A stretch of 18,302 nt of DNA from Candidatus Atribacteria bacterium (GTDB taxonomy: Bacteria > Atribacterota > Atribacteria > Atribacterales > Atribacteraceae), in contig PWXL01000223.1 in NCBI GenBank assembly GCA_003561145.1, positions 1 through 18,302 of the forward strand, given 5' to 3'. Shown in pieces: positions 1 to 9,900 of this stretch. The position numbers and the translations under genes were made by a program. Under the pieces are notes generated by a model. It ran no database searches, was not told where the DNA came from, and saw only the letters and a program-made list of their open reading frames with translations. Positions within the stretch are counted from its first letter, which is position 1. The number at the start of each line of letters is the position of its first letter.

Positions 1-1
1 A

Positions 2-1381
2 GTTCCCGGAAACAGGTGGTGGCAAAAACTGGCCGGACATCCCGCCTACCGAGAGGACTTCAAGCTGCAGGGGGTGCTCCTCAGCCACGCCCATCTTGAC
101 CATTCAGGGTACCTATCGCTCCTTCGTCCGGACATCCCCATCTACACCAGCCTCGAAAGCGCTTTGATCGCCAAGGCCATCCAGGACTGCGGGCAAGCCG
201 ACTTTCTCGCCGAAACCGTCTATGCCAAACCCAGGGAAGTAACGAATGAGGGCTGGCTCGCTTCCGAAAAGACCTATAAAATTGCGGCCCAGCAGAGGCC
301 CTACCACGTCTTCACCGACAGCGTCCCTTCGCAGGGGGTACAAGAGTTCTGGGAAGGCGTCTGCGAAAAACGCCCGCTCTGTCCCCACCCCCTCACCTTT
401 CTTCTTGAGCGGCACGGCCGGGTTGGAAACCTCTTTCTCCGTTTCTGGCCGGTGGACCACTCCATTCCGGGGGCCGGGGCCTTCGGCATCGATACCCCGG
501 CAGGCTGGGTGGTTTATACCGGTGATATCCGGAGGCACGGGGCCCAAGCTGGCGCAAGCCACCAGTTCATGGAGGAGGCGGCCCAACTCAACCCCCTTGT
601 CCTCATCATCGAGGGGACCCGGGCTGACCTCGCCGACAATATAACCGCGGACAGTTTCACCGAGGAAGACGTGGCCGGGCGCATCAGCGAAATTGTCCGG
701 CAAGCAGAGGGCCTGGTGGTGGCCGATTTCGGGGCGCGCAACCTGGAGCGTCTCAACTCGGTCCTCCAGGCCGCAGAAGATGCCGGGCGGTTTCTCGTGA
801 TCACCAGCCGGACCGCCTATCTTCTGGAAGCTCTCAGCCAGTGTGGAGCATCCGTTTTTTACACCCCGCTTGGCCATCCCCGGATGCGGATCTTTTCCAA
901 GGCACGTGTCCAACATTCCAGGTGGGAAACCACACTTTGTGAGAGGTATGCTCACCAATGTGTGAGCGCCACTGAGATACGCCGCTCTCCCCATGACTTC
1001 GTCCTCTGTTTTTCCTACTACGACCTGAGCGCGCTGATCGACATCGACCTTTCAGGCGGAACCTATATCTACTCGGCCACCGAGGCCTTCAACGAGGAAA
1101 TGGAACTCGATGCGGCCAAGCTCATGAACTGGATCACACAATTCAGCTTCACACTCTTCGGTAATCCCCTGGCCCGGGAGAACGCTGACCAACAGGACCC
1201 CCTCCATGTGGGAGGCCATGCCAGGCCGGTGGAACTCCTGGAGATGATCGAGAAAATCAAGCCACGCTATCTTCTGCCGGTCCATACCGAGTGCTTTGAA
1301 TTTTTCGAGAAGCATTTTGGTAAACGGAAGGATATCGGGTTGATTCGTCCGGTGGCGGGGAAGCCTTGGGTCTGTGATTGA
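2..1381 (+). CDS. Beta-CASP MBL-fold hydrolase, RNase J-like (5' end outside window)
   Basis: The reading frame is open from the left edge, so the true start lies outside the window. The first in-frame start-like codon is GTG at 74, but it falls only 12 bases before the first metal-binding motif, and in-frame codons continue upstream, so it is not the start. About 459 residues are visible. Metal-ligand motifs of the metallo-beta-lactamase fold are complete: HAHLDH (bases 86-103), VDHS with its His at 458-460, and the TGD Asp at 524-526. The beta-CASP signature also appears: IIEGTR near 606-623, GGHA at 1211-1222 and PVHTE with its His at 1283-1285. Known members of this family are zinc-dependent RNA or DNA phosphodiesterases such as RNase J. 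RNA processing is therefore the most likely role, but the substrate cannot be told. The gene is GC-rich, points towards the operon and shares no transcription with it. It is probably the island's flank, not part of the defence system. Confidence 0.85.
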   Translation, partial: VPGNRWWQKLAGHPAYREDFKLQGVLLSHAHLDHSGYLSLLRPDIPIYTSLESALIAKAIQDCGQADFLAETVYAKPREVTNEGWLASEKTYKIAAQQRPYHVFTDSVPSQGVQEFWEGVCEKRPLCPHPLTFLLERHGRVGNLFLRFWPVDHSIPGAGAFGIDTPAGWVVYTGDIRRHGAQAGASHQFMEEAAQLNPLVLIIEGTRADLADNITADSFTEEDVAGRISEIVRQAEGLVVADFGARNLERLNSVLQAAEDAGRFLVITSRTAYLLEALSQCGASVFYTPLGHPRMRIFSKARVQHSRWETTLCERYAHQCVSATEIRRSPHDFVLCFSYYDLSALIDIDLSGGTYIYSATEAFNEEMELDAAKLMNWITQFSFTLFGNPLARENADQQDPLHVGGHARPVELLEMIEKIKPRYLLPVHTECFEFFEKHFGKRKDIGLIRPVAGKPWVCD

Positions 1382-1515
1382 AAGCTATTTAGACACAGTT
1401 CAGTCCGGGGGTGGGTAAATTGGGTTTTAAAGCATCGAAAGTGATATTTCAAACCTGTTTCCCTTTATCCCAAACATCCTTGATGGAAAGGTAGCCAGTT
1501 CATCCGGGGGACTTC

Positions 1516-1542
1516 CCGGGCCATTTTAGCGAGCCCGGTTTT
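1516..1542 (+). terminator. Possible intrinsic terminator of the MBL-fold gene
   Basis: CCGGGC (1516-1521) pairs perfectly with GCCCGG (1533-1538) across an 11-base loop, and TTTT follows directly (1539-1542). That is the layout of a rho-independent terminator for rightward transcription. It lies about 135 bases after the stop codon, further than usual. A competing pairing, CCGGG at 1504-1508 with CCCGG at 1515-1519, could form instead. The T tract is short. Confidence 0.4.
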
Positions 1543-1742
1543 GATGACATCTCAGTCTTTTCGAAACGTCCTCAGCGGTTCACTTGCGTTCGTCACTATG
1601 GGCATCGGTCTTTCGAAGTCATTGCTTCGCCTCTTCTTTGTAACTTCTGTATTCATACTTCAGCATTCATGTGGCCATTCATGCTTTACATGGCCCTCAT
1701 GATCGGTAGAGCATGGCATAGGAATGTTCATTCAACTTTTTC

Positions 1743-1783
1743 GCCTTAGTGGCACAACAAGACCCCCTTTCACCACTAATGGC
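1743..1783 (-). terminator. Bulged hairpin at the 3' end of the operon
   Basis: GCCTTAGTGG (1743-1752) pairs with CCACTAATGGC (1773-1783), a ten-base-pair stem with one bulged base (T1780) and a 20-base loop. It lies 40-80 bases downstream of the last operon gene, where a transcript end is expected. No T tract follows on the - strand, so it is not a standard rho-independent terminator. It may only protect the 3' end or be chance. Confidence 0.25.
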
Positions 1784-1822
1784 GGTGGACAAGCTTAATT
1801 TTTATTCTTCACGCTCCCAAAC

Positions 1823-4800
1823 TCACGAGATCCTTGAGAGGAATTCCTTTCTCATTGTTGGTGATAGTTCCTTGAACTGTTCCACAAGCCAATCAATTTT
1901 CAGGGCATTCAGTCGAGTTTCAATTTTATATACAATTTCATTTAAGCGCTTGGAATCCGCTTCTGTTATAGTCGGCGGAGGATTGTCAGCCCGCTTGCGA
2001 AGTCTATTTGCATTAACCACGTTCATTGTTGTGACTGAAACAGCTTCTTTTGCGATTGATTCAATCCATGCCCTACTTGCTTCCATACGCAGTCGAGAAG
2101 CATTTTCGACTAAAAATTTGATTGCTTCCGCGGGGTGCCAAGGTACTTCATCATCGCCAATTACTTGTGCTTCCTCTTCATATTTACGAGTTAAGACTTC
2201 AAATTCAGACCATAAAAGCCGATTATCATTCAACTGGTTACGAGCATGCTGAAACATTAGCAGAGCTTTGCGCATGACTTTAAGGTCCTCGAGGTCATTT
2301 GAGCAGTTTTCAAAGACACTCATCAGAGCCTCTACCTCGGACAACAGAAAGTCTATATCATCCTCAGAGCGCAAGCTTGAGTTCCAGAGTTTTGAAGCTC
2401 TCATAATAATGTTCTTTTCTGCTTCCTTCATTTTTTTGAGGGATTCAGAAAGCCTGCTACGCATTTCACCAATCTCTGGCATTTGTATTCGATTTGATAA
2501 TCCTTGGAGTTTTGATGCATGCTCTTTTCCCACTTGCTGAAGTGCACGCAGTTGAGCAATGCGCACAAATCGAGTTGCCTCACCATGTGTCGCAAGCCAG
2601 AGGTCGACCTCCCTAAGAACCTGATGAGCTTCTGCGATCGTTTCAATGAACCTGATAGACTCAAGCGTGTGCTTCTCGAGTTTCTCGAAAAGATCTCCAA
2701 GGTCCAATTTATTTAAACTACTGCCGATTAAGCGTAGCATCTTGTGCTTGAAGTCACCGGCTGCATCCGGTGTTTGAGCACGAGGCGTTTGGCGTTCAAG
2801 CCAAGCTGGGAAAATCTGGATGATTTTTTGACGCGCCAATTCAAGGGATGGCTGAAGCTCCTGGATTTGATGGTCTGACCAAAGTGGCTTTTCATTGGTC
2901 ATTCGATCCAAGAGCCCAGATAAAACAGAAGCTCCCCACGAAACGAGACCAACGTCTTCACGGTTTAATCCCGCTTCGATCTTGCTTAGAGCTTCATTCT
3001 GTTGATGTTCCATTTCAGCAATGAACTTAACCGAAGCCTGGCTCTGTTCTTCGAGATGAATCTTGCGGAACCCGAGGGCGGGTGGTACTGGAACACGAGC
3101 CTGCAACTTATCAGCTTGCTCAAGGCATGCACGCCTTGCTATGTGGCTTTCGGCCTGTTCCCACTCATCAAGCAGAGATTCCCACTCATTTGATTCTTCC
3201 CCAAGATGGATGAGGTCAATATTATGAAGTGCACCGATGTCGAGGAATTTACCGCGGAACAAACCATCTTGAACCCACTGCGAGATGGCGAATTGCTGAT
3301 CGTTGCGAACAATGCAAAGCTTTTCAAACCGAGCTGCAACGAAAACACCAAGGAATAGTCCGGCCGAGGCAATGTTGGCTCCGTAAGGTGGTGCACATAG
3401 TTGTTTTATAGCTGCGCCAAGAGCAATGCGTCGCTCCCCTGAGGTAAGCAGACCGTCCCATTTTTCGGTTAGCGATCGAATAATCTGTTGACTTGGCCTA
3501 GTACGAACATTCCCGTTCTGAGCATAGATGCCCCATGCATCCCGAAGTACTGAGACAGCGCGATTCTTGACTTTCACCGGCTTGCTAATGGCAGCGCCCC
3601 AGTCCAGTCTTCCCAACATGAGCTCTGTCGTAAGTTCCTGGCATGAATCGGCCGCATTGCCTCGAGCTGTACTAAACCCATCGAAAGGGAATAACAACGC
3701 GCTCTTGTAGATTCGTGAGAATAACTCGGTGCCTGCGCGGCTAAGCCTTTGTGCCTCTAAAGGCTCTTTGAATGCAGTGACATAGATACGGCGTTTTATC
3801 ATGCTCTCAACAAGACTTCGCACGGCAACACGCGTCTTCTCTTGATGGGCTGGGATTAGGTTTCCAAAGCGTAGCTTATCCACTTCACTAATTGACTCAT
3901 CAAGTACAGCTAGGTCTGCAAGCGACTGTCCCAAGTTGCCGTCTTCGTCACACAATAATACAACTAAGATGGGTAATGCAGGGACACCTACCTGCTTCGC
4001 TGCAGCGCGAAGGATATTCCCCGTGTCAGATACTATTATCTCAGCGTCTCGGCTCGGTTCAATATAGCAATAGATAATCGTACCCCGCGGTTCATTAACG
4101 GCCAAGGCATTAATCCAGCGGTCCGCCGCGAGCTTGACTTGCATTTCGAGAACATCCAGATTCGACGTAACCCCAGCATAGCGCCATTCTCGAGTTGTGA
4201 TTCTGTTCTCCTCTGCAAAATCACAGTCCAGATCCCCCAGTAAATCACAGCATATTGGGGCCTTGCTGGCAAAAAGGGCTGCTTTTCCCGCTTCATCATA
4301 GGTGCTTGCAACCCTATGCCGAACAAAAGAGAGAAACTGTGTTCTTGGGACAGCCTCTCCTAGGATGTCGAACTCCTTGAAAGATTCATCCCAATCAAGA
4401 ACGTTGTACTCTTCTTGAAGTTGACGAACACCACTAGCAGCAGTCCTAATATGTAAGCCAGAAAGTTCTGATAGTGCTTTAATAGCATCATCTTTGTCAT
4501 TTACCTTGAGACCCATCTTAGAGGCCAGAACTACAGCACGAAGGAGGCTTTTCAGTTCCCCCTCTAAATGAGCCCCATGTCGCGCCTCAACTGACGTATA
4601 AGCATGGGTGATCGAACCTTGTTGGCCACCCTCTTCTGAGATAATAAGCTCATGCTGGAGAGAATCAGACCAAAGATCTACCGGAGAAAGGTACCATCCC
4701 ATGTCATCACTGATTGAATGCTTCTGATACCGTTCAAAGACATCTCCCAACAAAGCGAGAGCAGACCGTTCCTGAAGGTGCTTACCGGCTGCTGCTAAAT

Positions 4801-6097
4801 GGAATAAAAACCAAGTAGAGTATGCTGATAGGGGCCAGCAACCTTTTCGAATCACTGTATGAAACTGCTCGGTATCGCGCCAAAGTCTATGATTTCGAGA
4901 CTGTGGATACCACCGCAGTATATTTGCCGCAATATCGTTTGATTCCTTTTTTGCGGCATCATTATCAAAGAAATGGGTGAGCTTCTCAGGTTGCTTCTTC
5001 TCTATAAGGCTTGCAATCAAGGTCTCCAGATTGATTGACAAGTAGACGCGATTAGCTGCTTGGTAACGAGTCACATACCTTAGAATCTCGTTTCGATGTT
5101 CAGGAGCAACCCGTTGAACATAAGCACTTAAATCGAACTGAATGAAGCCAGCAAAGCAGGCTGTACCGGCATTTCCTTGAATACCTTCGAAAAGATCCTG
5201 AAGAACACCGCTACCAGCGATATGGCTGCGAACTGTTGCAAACTCTGTATAACGGCCAAATTCATCAAAAAGAACGACCAAACACCTGAAAAATTTTTCT
5301 GGTCCACAGTACTCTCGACAGGACACATCAATTACATCATGAATAGACTCTCCCCCAAGAGCCGCGATCTTAATATTTCTATCAGCGAGGACTTGATGAA
5401 CCTTTCTATAAGTAGTTTCGTCCTGCTCATCCAAGTTGTTGAGAATATCCTCAATCTTTGCGACTTCGCAGATATCTAACAACTTATTTACTACGCCTTT
5501 ATTAGTCATGGCCATTTGGATTAGACTAGCGGCTAAAGCGAAACGAGGACGAAGCCCATCCAATGGACGTGTATCGAGTCCGGCATCCTTTACCTGGTGT
5601 AGAATTTGCCGTGTCACCTCGGTAGTCAAATCAAAGCTTTGCATCCCATTCAAGGCTACAATAAGACATGGCTGTCGAGCTTCATCTAGAATTGCTTTGA
5701 TCTCGGCACCGATCGACTGATCCGCGCTGTCGATGCCGGATAGGACCACCTCAGCGATATCTTTCAGAGGCTTATGCAAGAGAGAAGCTAGAGTGATTGC
5801 CAAATGAGACTTGCCTGTTCCATAGCCTGCAATAGCTAATGTGAGCGGTTGATCCTCGATACCGAAGCACCTTCTGACCATAGAAAGAGCGAAACTCGCG
5901 GTATCCTGAAGGCGGTGACCATGGGAAACACCAACGTCATCCTGAGAAACCCCATGATATTCCGGTCCGTGGAAGACGAAAGCTTCGGCTGCGGCACGTG
6001 CCCGTAAATCATCCGTTCCGAACCACCCCAGGTTGACGGCCCCATTGAACAGCCGGTCACCTCGAAAACTCACAATATCTTGAAGACAGTTAGGCAT
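1823..6097 (-). CDS. Large P-loop ATPase with helical C-terminus, BrxC/PglY-like
   Basis: This is the last gene of the operon, about 1424 residues. I chose ATG at 6095-6097 because GAGGAG (6103-6108) lies five bases before it. The in-frame GTG at 6101-6103 overlaps that site and would add only two residues. Numbered from the GTG, the Walker A motif AGYGTGKS is at 92-99, with Ala in place of the usual first Gly. The Walker B motif VVLFDEFGRY is at 276-285. After this come about 100 residues recalling the BrxC/PglY style of ORC/Cdc6-like ATPases. Residues from about 1020 to the end are strongly helical and charged, probably coiled coil in part. No signal peptide, membrane segment or nuclease motif is evident. 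Known relatives in BREX are ATPases needed for phage restriction, of uncertain mechanism. Here it may be a DNA-dependent motor or sensor working with the DUF4007 protein just upstream. The gene is AT-richer than its neighbours. The family assignment is by eye. Confidence 0.7.
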   Translation of the reverse strand: MPNCLQDIVSFRGDRLFNGAVNLGWFGTDDLRARAAAEAFVFHGPEYHGVSQDDVGVSHGHRLQDTASFALSMVRRCFGIEDQPLTLAIAGYGTGKSHLAITLASLLHKPLKDIAEVVLSGIDSADQSIGAEIKAILDEARQPCLIVALNGMQSFDLTTEVTRQILHQVKDAGLDTRPLDGLRPRFALAASLIQMAMTNKGVVNKLLDICEVAKIEDILNNLDEQDETTYRKVHQVLADRNIKIAALGGESIHDVIDVSCREYCGPEKFFRCLVVLFDEFGRYTEFATVRSHIAGSGVLQDLFEGIQGNAGTACFAGFIQFDLSAYVQRVAPEHRNEILRYVTRYQAANRVYLSINLETLIASLIEKKQPEKLTHFFDNDAAKKESNDIAANILRWYPQSRNHRLWRDTEQFHTVIRKGCWPLSAYSTWFLFHLAAAGKHLQERSALALLGDVFERYQKHSISDDMGWYLSPVDLWSDSLQHELIISEEGGQQGSITHAYTSVEARHGAHLEGELKSLLRAVVLASKMGLKVNDKDDAIKALSELSGLHIRTAASGVRQLQEEYNVLDWDESFKEFDILGEAVPRTQFLSFVRHRVASTYDEAGKAALFASKAPICCDLLGDLDCDFAEENRITTREWRYAGVTSNLDVLEMQVKLAADRWINALAVNEPRGTIIYCYIEPSRDAEIIVSDTGNILRAAAKQVGVPALPILVVLLCDEDGNLGQSLADLAVLDESISEVDKLRFGNLIPAHQEKTRVAVRSLVESMIKRRIYVTAFKEPLEAQRLSRAGTELFSRIYKSALLFPFDGFSTARGNAADSCQELTTELMLGRLDWGAAISKPVKVKNRAVSVLRDAWGIYAQNGNVRTRPSQQIIRSLTEKWDGLLTSGERRIALGAAIKQLCAPPYGANIASAGLFLGVFVAARFEKLCIVRNDQQFAISQWVQDGLFRGKFLDIGALHNIDLIHLGEESNEWESLLDEWEQAESHIARRACLEQADKLQARVPVPPALGFRKIHLEEQSQASVKFIAEMEHQQNEALSKIEAGLNREDVGLVSWGASVLSGLLDRMTNEKPLWSDHQIQELQPSLELARQKIIQIFPAWLERQTPRAQTPDAAGDFKHKMLRLIGSSLNKLDLGDLFEKLEKHTLESIRFIETIAEAHQVLREVDLWLATHGEATRFVRIAQLRALQQVGKEHASKLQGLSNRIQMPEIGEMRSRLSESLKKMKEAEKNIIMRASKLWNSSLRSEDDIDFLLSEVEALMSVFENCSNDLEDLKVMRKALLMFQHARNQLNDNRLLWSEFEVLTRKYEEEAQVIGDDEVPWHPAEAIKFLVENASRLRMEASRAWIESIAKEAVSVTTMNVVNANRLRKRADNPPPTITEADSKRLNEIVYKIETRLNALKIDWLVEQFKELSPTMRKEFLSRIS

Positions 6098-6102
6098 CTC
6101 CA

Positions 6103-6108
6103 CTCCTC
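6103..6108 (-). promoter_or_regulatory. Ribosome binding site that sets the start of the last gene
   Basis: On the - strand the junction reads TGAGGAGTGGAGATG. The TGA is the stop of the DUF4007-like gene, GAGGAG is the Shine-Dalgarno site, and ATG (6095-6097) follows five bases later. The stop codon overlaps the ribosome binding site, which implies translational coupling. It also argues against the GTG at 6101-6103. Confidence 0.7.
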
Positions 6109-6955
6109 ACAGCAAATCGTCATAAATGCTTTTCCATGCCGACTCTGCAGAAATGCGAGGTCTAAGAAGCCATGGTGTCATGTGACGATCGATTTCAATC
6201 ATTCCTTTCCGCTCAACCAAAGCAAGTACCCGTTGATGGCTGCTTACATCCCATCCTGGGATGGTTTTCCACCCAGCTCTTACATCCAAGTCGGTAATGG
6301 ATATCTGGCTTTGTTTCGGGAAGTGATCTACAAGTAGCTGAAGCATCCACGCCCCATAAGCGTAACCATACTCATCATTGATCGGAGCAGATTTTCGAAC
6401 TATGTTCGCGGCGGATTCGGATAATGCTCCACACGCGCTGAAAGCAGCTTCATCTTGATACATCCCTATTAGTGGACCAATTAATCCGGCCCTCTCTACA
6501 CCGTAAATGAGACTCAAATGTAACTCCAGCTTTGAGCGTTCGAAGGCCATACCGAGGGATTGTGTTCCTCTGAAAAAGACTTGATACCATACATCTGCAC
6601 CGGTCCGAGGCCCACATAGATTTAGATGAGCCACCCACTGGCTTAAACCTGATTTCAGGTAAGGATCTTCAAGAAGAACTGAACGACCGAATGGTGTAAG
6701 TTCTGCCTTCTTGACCGCCGACCGTCCATGCCCACTTAAAAGAATCAAGCCCATACCGCGGCAGTAATCCAAAATTGCTGGGACCTTTCCGCTCGATGAT
6801 CCTGTCGGAATCCCCGTTGCTGCAGCAATCGCTTGCGCATCCCCTTCCGCACCTGAAGCAGCGAAGCGCAGCATAGCCGTGATATAGTGTCGCTCAGGTT
6901 TAAACGTACGGTGAAAGTTCCGCGAAAGTCGACTGTTCTGATCGTCTTCAGGCAT
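6107..6955 (-). CDS. DUF4007-like protein
   Basis: The product has 282 residues. The N-terminal stretch FHRTFKPERHYITAMLRFAA (14-33) recalls the opening of DUF4007 proteins (a Phe-His-x-Thr-Phe-like motif, then a long helix). A later region, LTPFGRSVLLEDPYL (86-100) followed by QWVAHLNLC (106-114), recalls the family's 'TPFG ... DPYL ... W..H..L' pattern. Length also fits the family. DUF4007 proteins are known from DNA phosphorothioation and related defence clusters, often beside DndC-like genes, and have no settled biochemical role. A winged-helix-like N-terminal part with DNA binding is plausible but unproven. The start is ATG at 6953-6955, with AAAGGA six bases upstream. The gene overlaps the end of the preceding ATPase gene by eight bases, and its stop lies inside the ribosome binding site of the next gene. 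It is probably made in step with the large ATPases. No catalytic motif, signal peptide or membrane segment was seen. Confidence 0.65.
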   Translation of the reverse strand: MPEDDQNSRLSRNFHRTFKPERHYITAMLRFAASGAEGDAQAIAAATGIPTGSSSGKVPAILDYCRGMGLILLSGHGRSAVKKAELTPFGRSVLLEDPYLKSGLSQWVAHLNLCGPRTGADVWYQVFFRGTQSLGMAFERSKLELHLSLIYGVERAGLIGPLIGMYQDEAAFSACGALSESAANIVRKSAPINDEYGYAYGAWMLQLLVDHFPKQSQISITDLDVRAGWKTIPGWDVSSHQRVLALVERKGMIEIDRHMTPWLLRPRISAESAWKSIYDDLL

Positions 6956-9900
6956 ACCTAGTCCTTTCAGCCAGTGATGTAATCCGTATACGAAACGCCT
7001 TGATTTCCAAAATGCTTGTCGACTCGTTCAGGCTCGGTCCCAGGGAGTAGCACTCTCCCTTTTTAAGAGCAGCAAGGCGCCTGATCCAAATATCTGCTTT
7101 CTCGGATGTAGTGGCGGCTGCAATCTCTGCATAGGTTCGCATTTCAGTGTCGGCAGGCCGGAAAAACAGTTTGTGAGCTGCATTAAAAAGGCGGTCCTTT
7201 TCATCTTTATCGAGATTGCTCATGATCTGTGTGGCTAAAATCAATGAGAAACCGAACTTCCGCCCTTCGCGCAGGAGTTGTGCAAGCGGACTTTCTTCCC
7301 GATGATCTAGATTCTGGACCTCGTCAAACACGACAACACGAGGGCGATACTGGGTCCCTCGACTGCGGTAGAACCAATAAAGGTCGATAAGACTGAACTC
7401 TGTTATTAATCTTGCCGCGTCTTTCATAAATCCGGCAAGCTGGACAATATGGCACCGATGTAAATGATCAGTAAAAAGCCTCTCCCAACTCTCCAGGTCT
7501 TCCTCTCCAAATGGATTCTGGTCAATGAAAGGACGCAACTTGCTCACGACACTGGCCGCAGATTGCCCCACAGTGCCTTTCTGCTCGACGAGCTCCTCAA
7601 GGCAGGGAATTAGATCGGCCAAAGTCATTCCGGCTGTCCCACACTGCTCTATTCCCGTCTTGACTGCCTGATAAAGTGCAGACTTTTGTTGGTCTCCAAA
7701 GTTATAAACCTCGGAAAACACGCCGCTAACCCGTTGTGCTGTGGACGAAGCCGACTCCGGCAGGAGTTCGCTACCAATAGATTCAGCCTGTTGACGAAAC
7801 GGATTGATCGCCAAGGGCTCCTTGCGAACCACATGCTGAACGGGTTGAAGCTGTCGCTTAAACTCCTCCTCCAACTGATTATCGAAAAATCCATTGGTGT
7901 AATCTACGATGAGGGAGTTTTGCCCGTTGCGACCTAGCTCAAAGAGGAGACACTGGATCGTATAGGTTTTACCCATGCCAGATGAGCCGAAGATCAATAT
8001 ATGACGGTTGTTCAGTTCCCCGTGCCCAAATTCCCAGAACACCTTGCGTGAGCCTGATATTGTTTGTCCGAGCAGTACCCGCGCAGGTGTTTTGTCCTTG
8101 ATCGACTCAGAAGCTAGTAAGTCTTTGGGCTCGGGCGCAACACGATGTATAGGTCCGGGCCCGGTCGATGCTTCTTCTGGTGGTTTTTCACCATTCAAGT
8201 CGTTTTCCTGCTCGTCGGTGTCCGTGCTAGACTCTTTTGTCTGACCAATCTCACCAAATGGTAACCCAGAGGCTTCGAAAGACGCACACGACTCAGTCCA
8301 TGGGATCGTAAACCTTAAGCCGTCCTCGCACAAGGACCTCACGAACTCCGTACCGCACGATACCACACCAATTCCGATTTCCTGACCTTCAACGGAATGT
8401 GGCCAGATGTCCGTCTGTGAAATCCCCGGTGCGTTCTGATCCGTCCAGAAGGTCAGTGCCGTAGCTCGCCATTCGATGTTGAATTCGCCCTCGGCAAGCC
8501 GTTCCAATGCGGACAGCACGCGTCCCTGGTCGCGTCCCATGATCTCAGATTTGCTCGATATGAGGCGATGCAGCTGCAGCCACCAGTATCTCTGGTCCGG
8601 ACGTTCATCCTCGACACGCATCTTATCCGAACGCGGCATAAACACAGAAACGAGGTGACGAAGACCACTCTCCAGTTGCTCCCTAGCTTTATCCAAATGC
8701 GAATCAGTCATCCTAGCCAGCTTGCATTCTATCAGGCGTAGGTCCAGGTGTAGCCGACCGGAGTCCCCAATCACAGCCGTCAGCCAAAGGAGGTCAGGCC
8801 TCGTATCAGTTTCCGCCGAATCGAACCAATGGCGAAATGCGTCCAGCGATACCACCTGATCGCACAAAACGTCATTACCTGGCATGAGAAGCTTTCGAGT
8901 CAAAGAGTAGGCCATAAAGTCGCGCACGTACTGCCCGATACCAGTGGCTCGAACCAAGGAGAGCCCGGAAAGACGGGTAGATTCCGCTAATACACTCTCG
9001 GCAACAGCCCTGAACGTAGCCGGAGTCCATCCCCTATACACCTCGCCAATCGACGCTGTGATTTTGTGAAGTACGTCCGACAGTCGAAACTGCTCAGTAG
9101 AGATCGTATAGTTCGCCTCACCGTGCGTTCCAACTCCGGACCCAAATCCAATAATTTCCCTAGTTTCTTGAGTGTCTTGAGCCTTTTCCGCAATCAGCCG
9201 TTCGTCAACATTCGGGTCGATACAGACGACCCATTCAGCCCTTTGATGCAAGGCATCTACGACACTCTGCCATGGACCATAATCTCCATATCCTAGAACC
9301 ACATGCTGTGTTTTCTGAGGAGTCTCTCTGCTCTTAAGGCGAGCCATGATTTCCGCATGACAGGTCGTGACGCGAAACTGGCGATTGCTTAGTACCCGAG
9401 CCCTCTGCAGGCGCCGACCAGGATCGCGAAATGAGCAGAACGCCTTTTCCAGAATCGGAAAGTTCAGTGTACGGGTTGTGATGTCATAGGGCTCGACTAT
9501 CTCAAAATCGTTTCCCTGTGATCCCGCCCGAATAAAACCATTGAGGATGACCACATCGACATCAAGGCTCTTGGTAATGAGCTCGACGTACTGCCTATAC
9601 TGCTTCTCTGAAGAGACTATGCGGTGCGCAACGGAAAGTTGCGCCCTACGATAATGCGATAGAGAGCCTTGTGTTTCTGCGGCTTCCCAACGCTCCTTCC
9701 ATTGAGCGATCCAGCGAGCGGCACTGCTATCGTCACTTGATTCCGTGAAGACAGTAACCGAAATGGCATAGGGCTTCGATCCATCTGATCGTCCTCTGCA
9801 CACATCCACTAAGTACTCATCTACGGCAGCAATGATCGGCTGAATATCCTGATTCTGATATATCGCAATTCCTAGTCCATCCTCAGCATGTGGGTGAAGC

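Larger units (their letters stand above)
1382..1822. other. Non-coding spacer between convergent genes
   Basis: This stretch separates the 3' end of the MBL-fold gene from the 3' end of the five-gene operon. I see no credible reading frame on either strand: short frames lack a ribosome binding site and any recognisable protein. It contains a GC-rich hairpin followed by four T (1516-1542) and a bulged hairpin at 1743-1783. The hexamer ATTCAT occurs at 1651, 1665 and 1677. No tRNA, target-site duplication or transposase remnant was recognised. Composition changes across it from GC-rich on the left to AT-richer on the right, so it may contain the island boundary. Confidence 0.6.

Noticed and set aside
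113..994. A 293-codon open frame on the - strand opposite the beta-CASP gene
   Set aside because: The + strand frame carries the full set of beta-CASP metal-binding motifs. The - strand frame shows no domain and is a by-product of GC-rich codons in the opposite gene.
1614..1629. CGAAG...CTTCG small hairpin in the spacer
   Set aside because: Five base pairs with no T tract or conserved context; such pairings are expected by chance.
1749..2252. A 167-codon open frame on the + strand at the 3' end of the last operon gene
   Set aside because: It lies mostly antisense to the continuous helical C-terminus of the large ATPase, has no convincing ribosome site and resembles no protein.
2431..2437. 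Run of seven T (A7 in the coding strand) as a programmed frameshift site
   Set aside because: The frame is open and continuous through it (Lys-Lys-Met) and no overlapping alternative product or stimulatory structure is visible.
6098..6103. GTG at 6101-6103 as the start of the last gene
   Set aside because: It overlaps the Shine-Dalgarno sequence GAGGAG (6103-6108), which is ideally placed for the ATG at 6095-6097.
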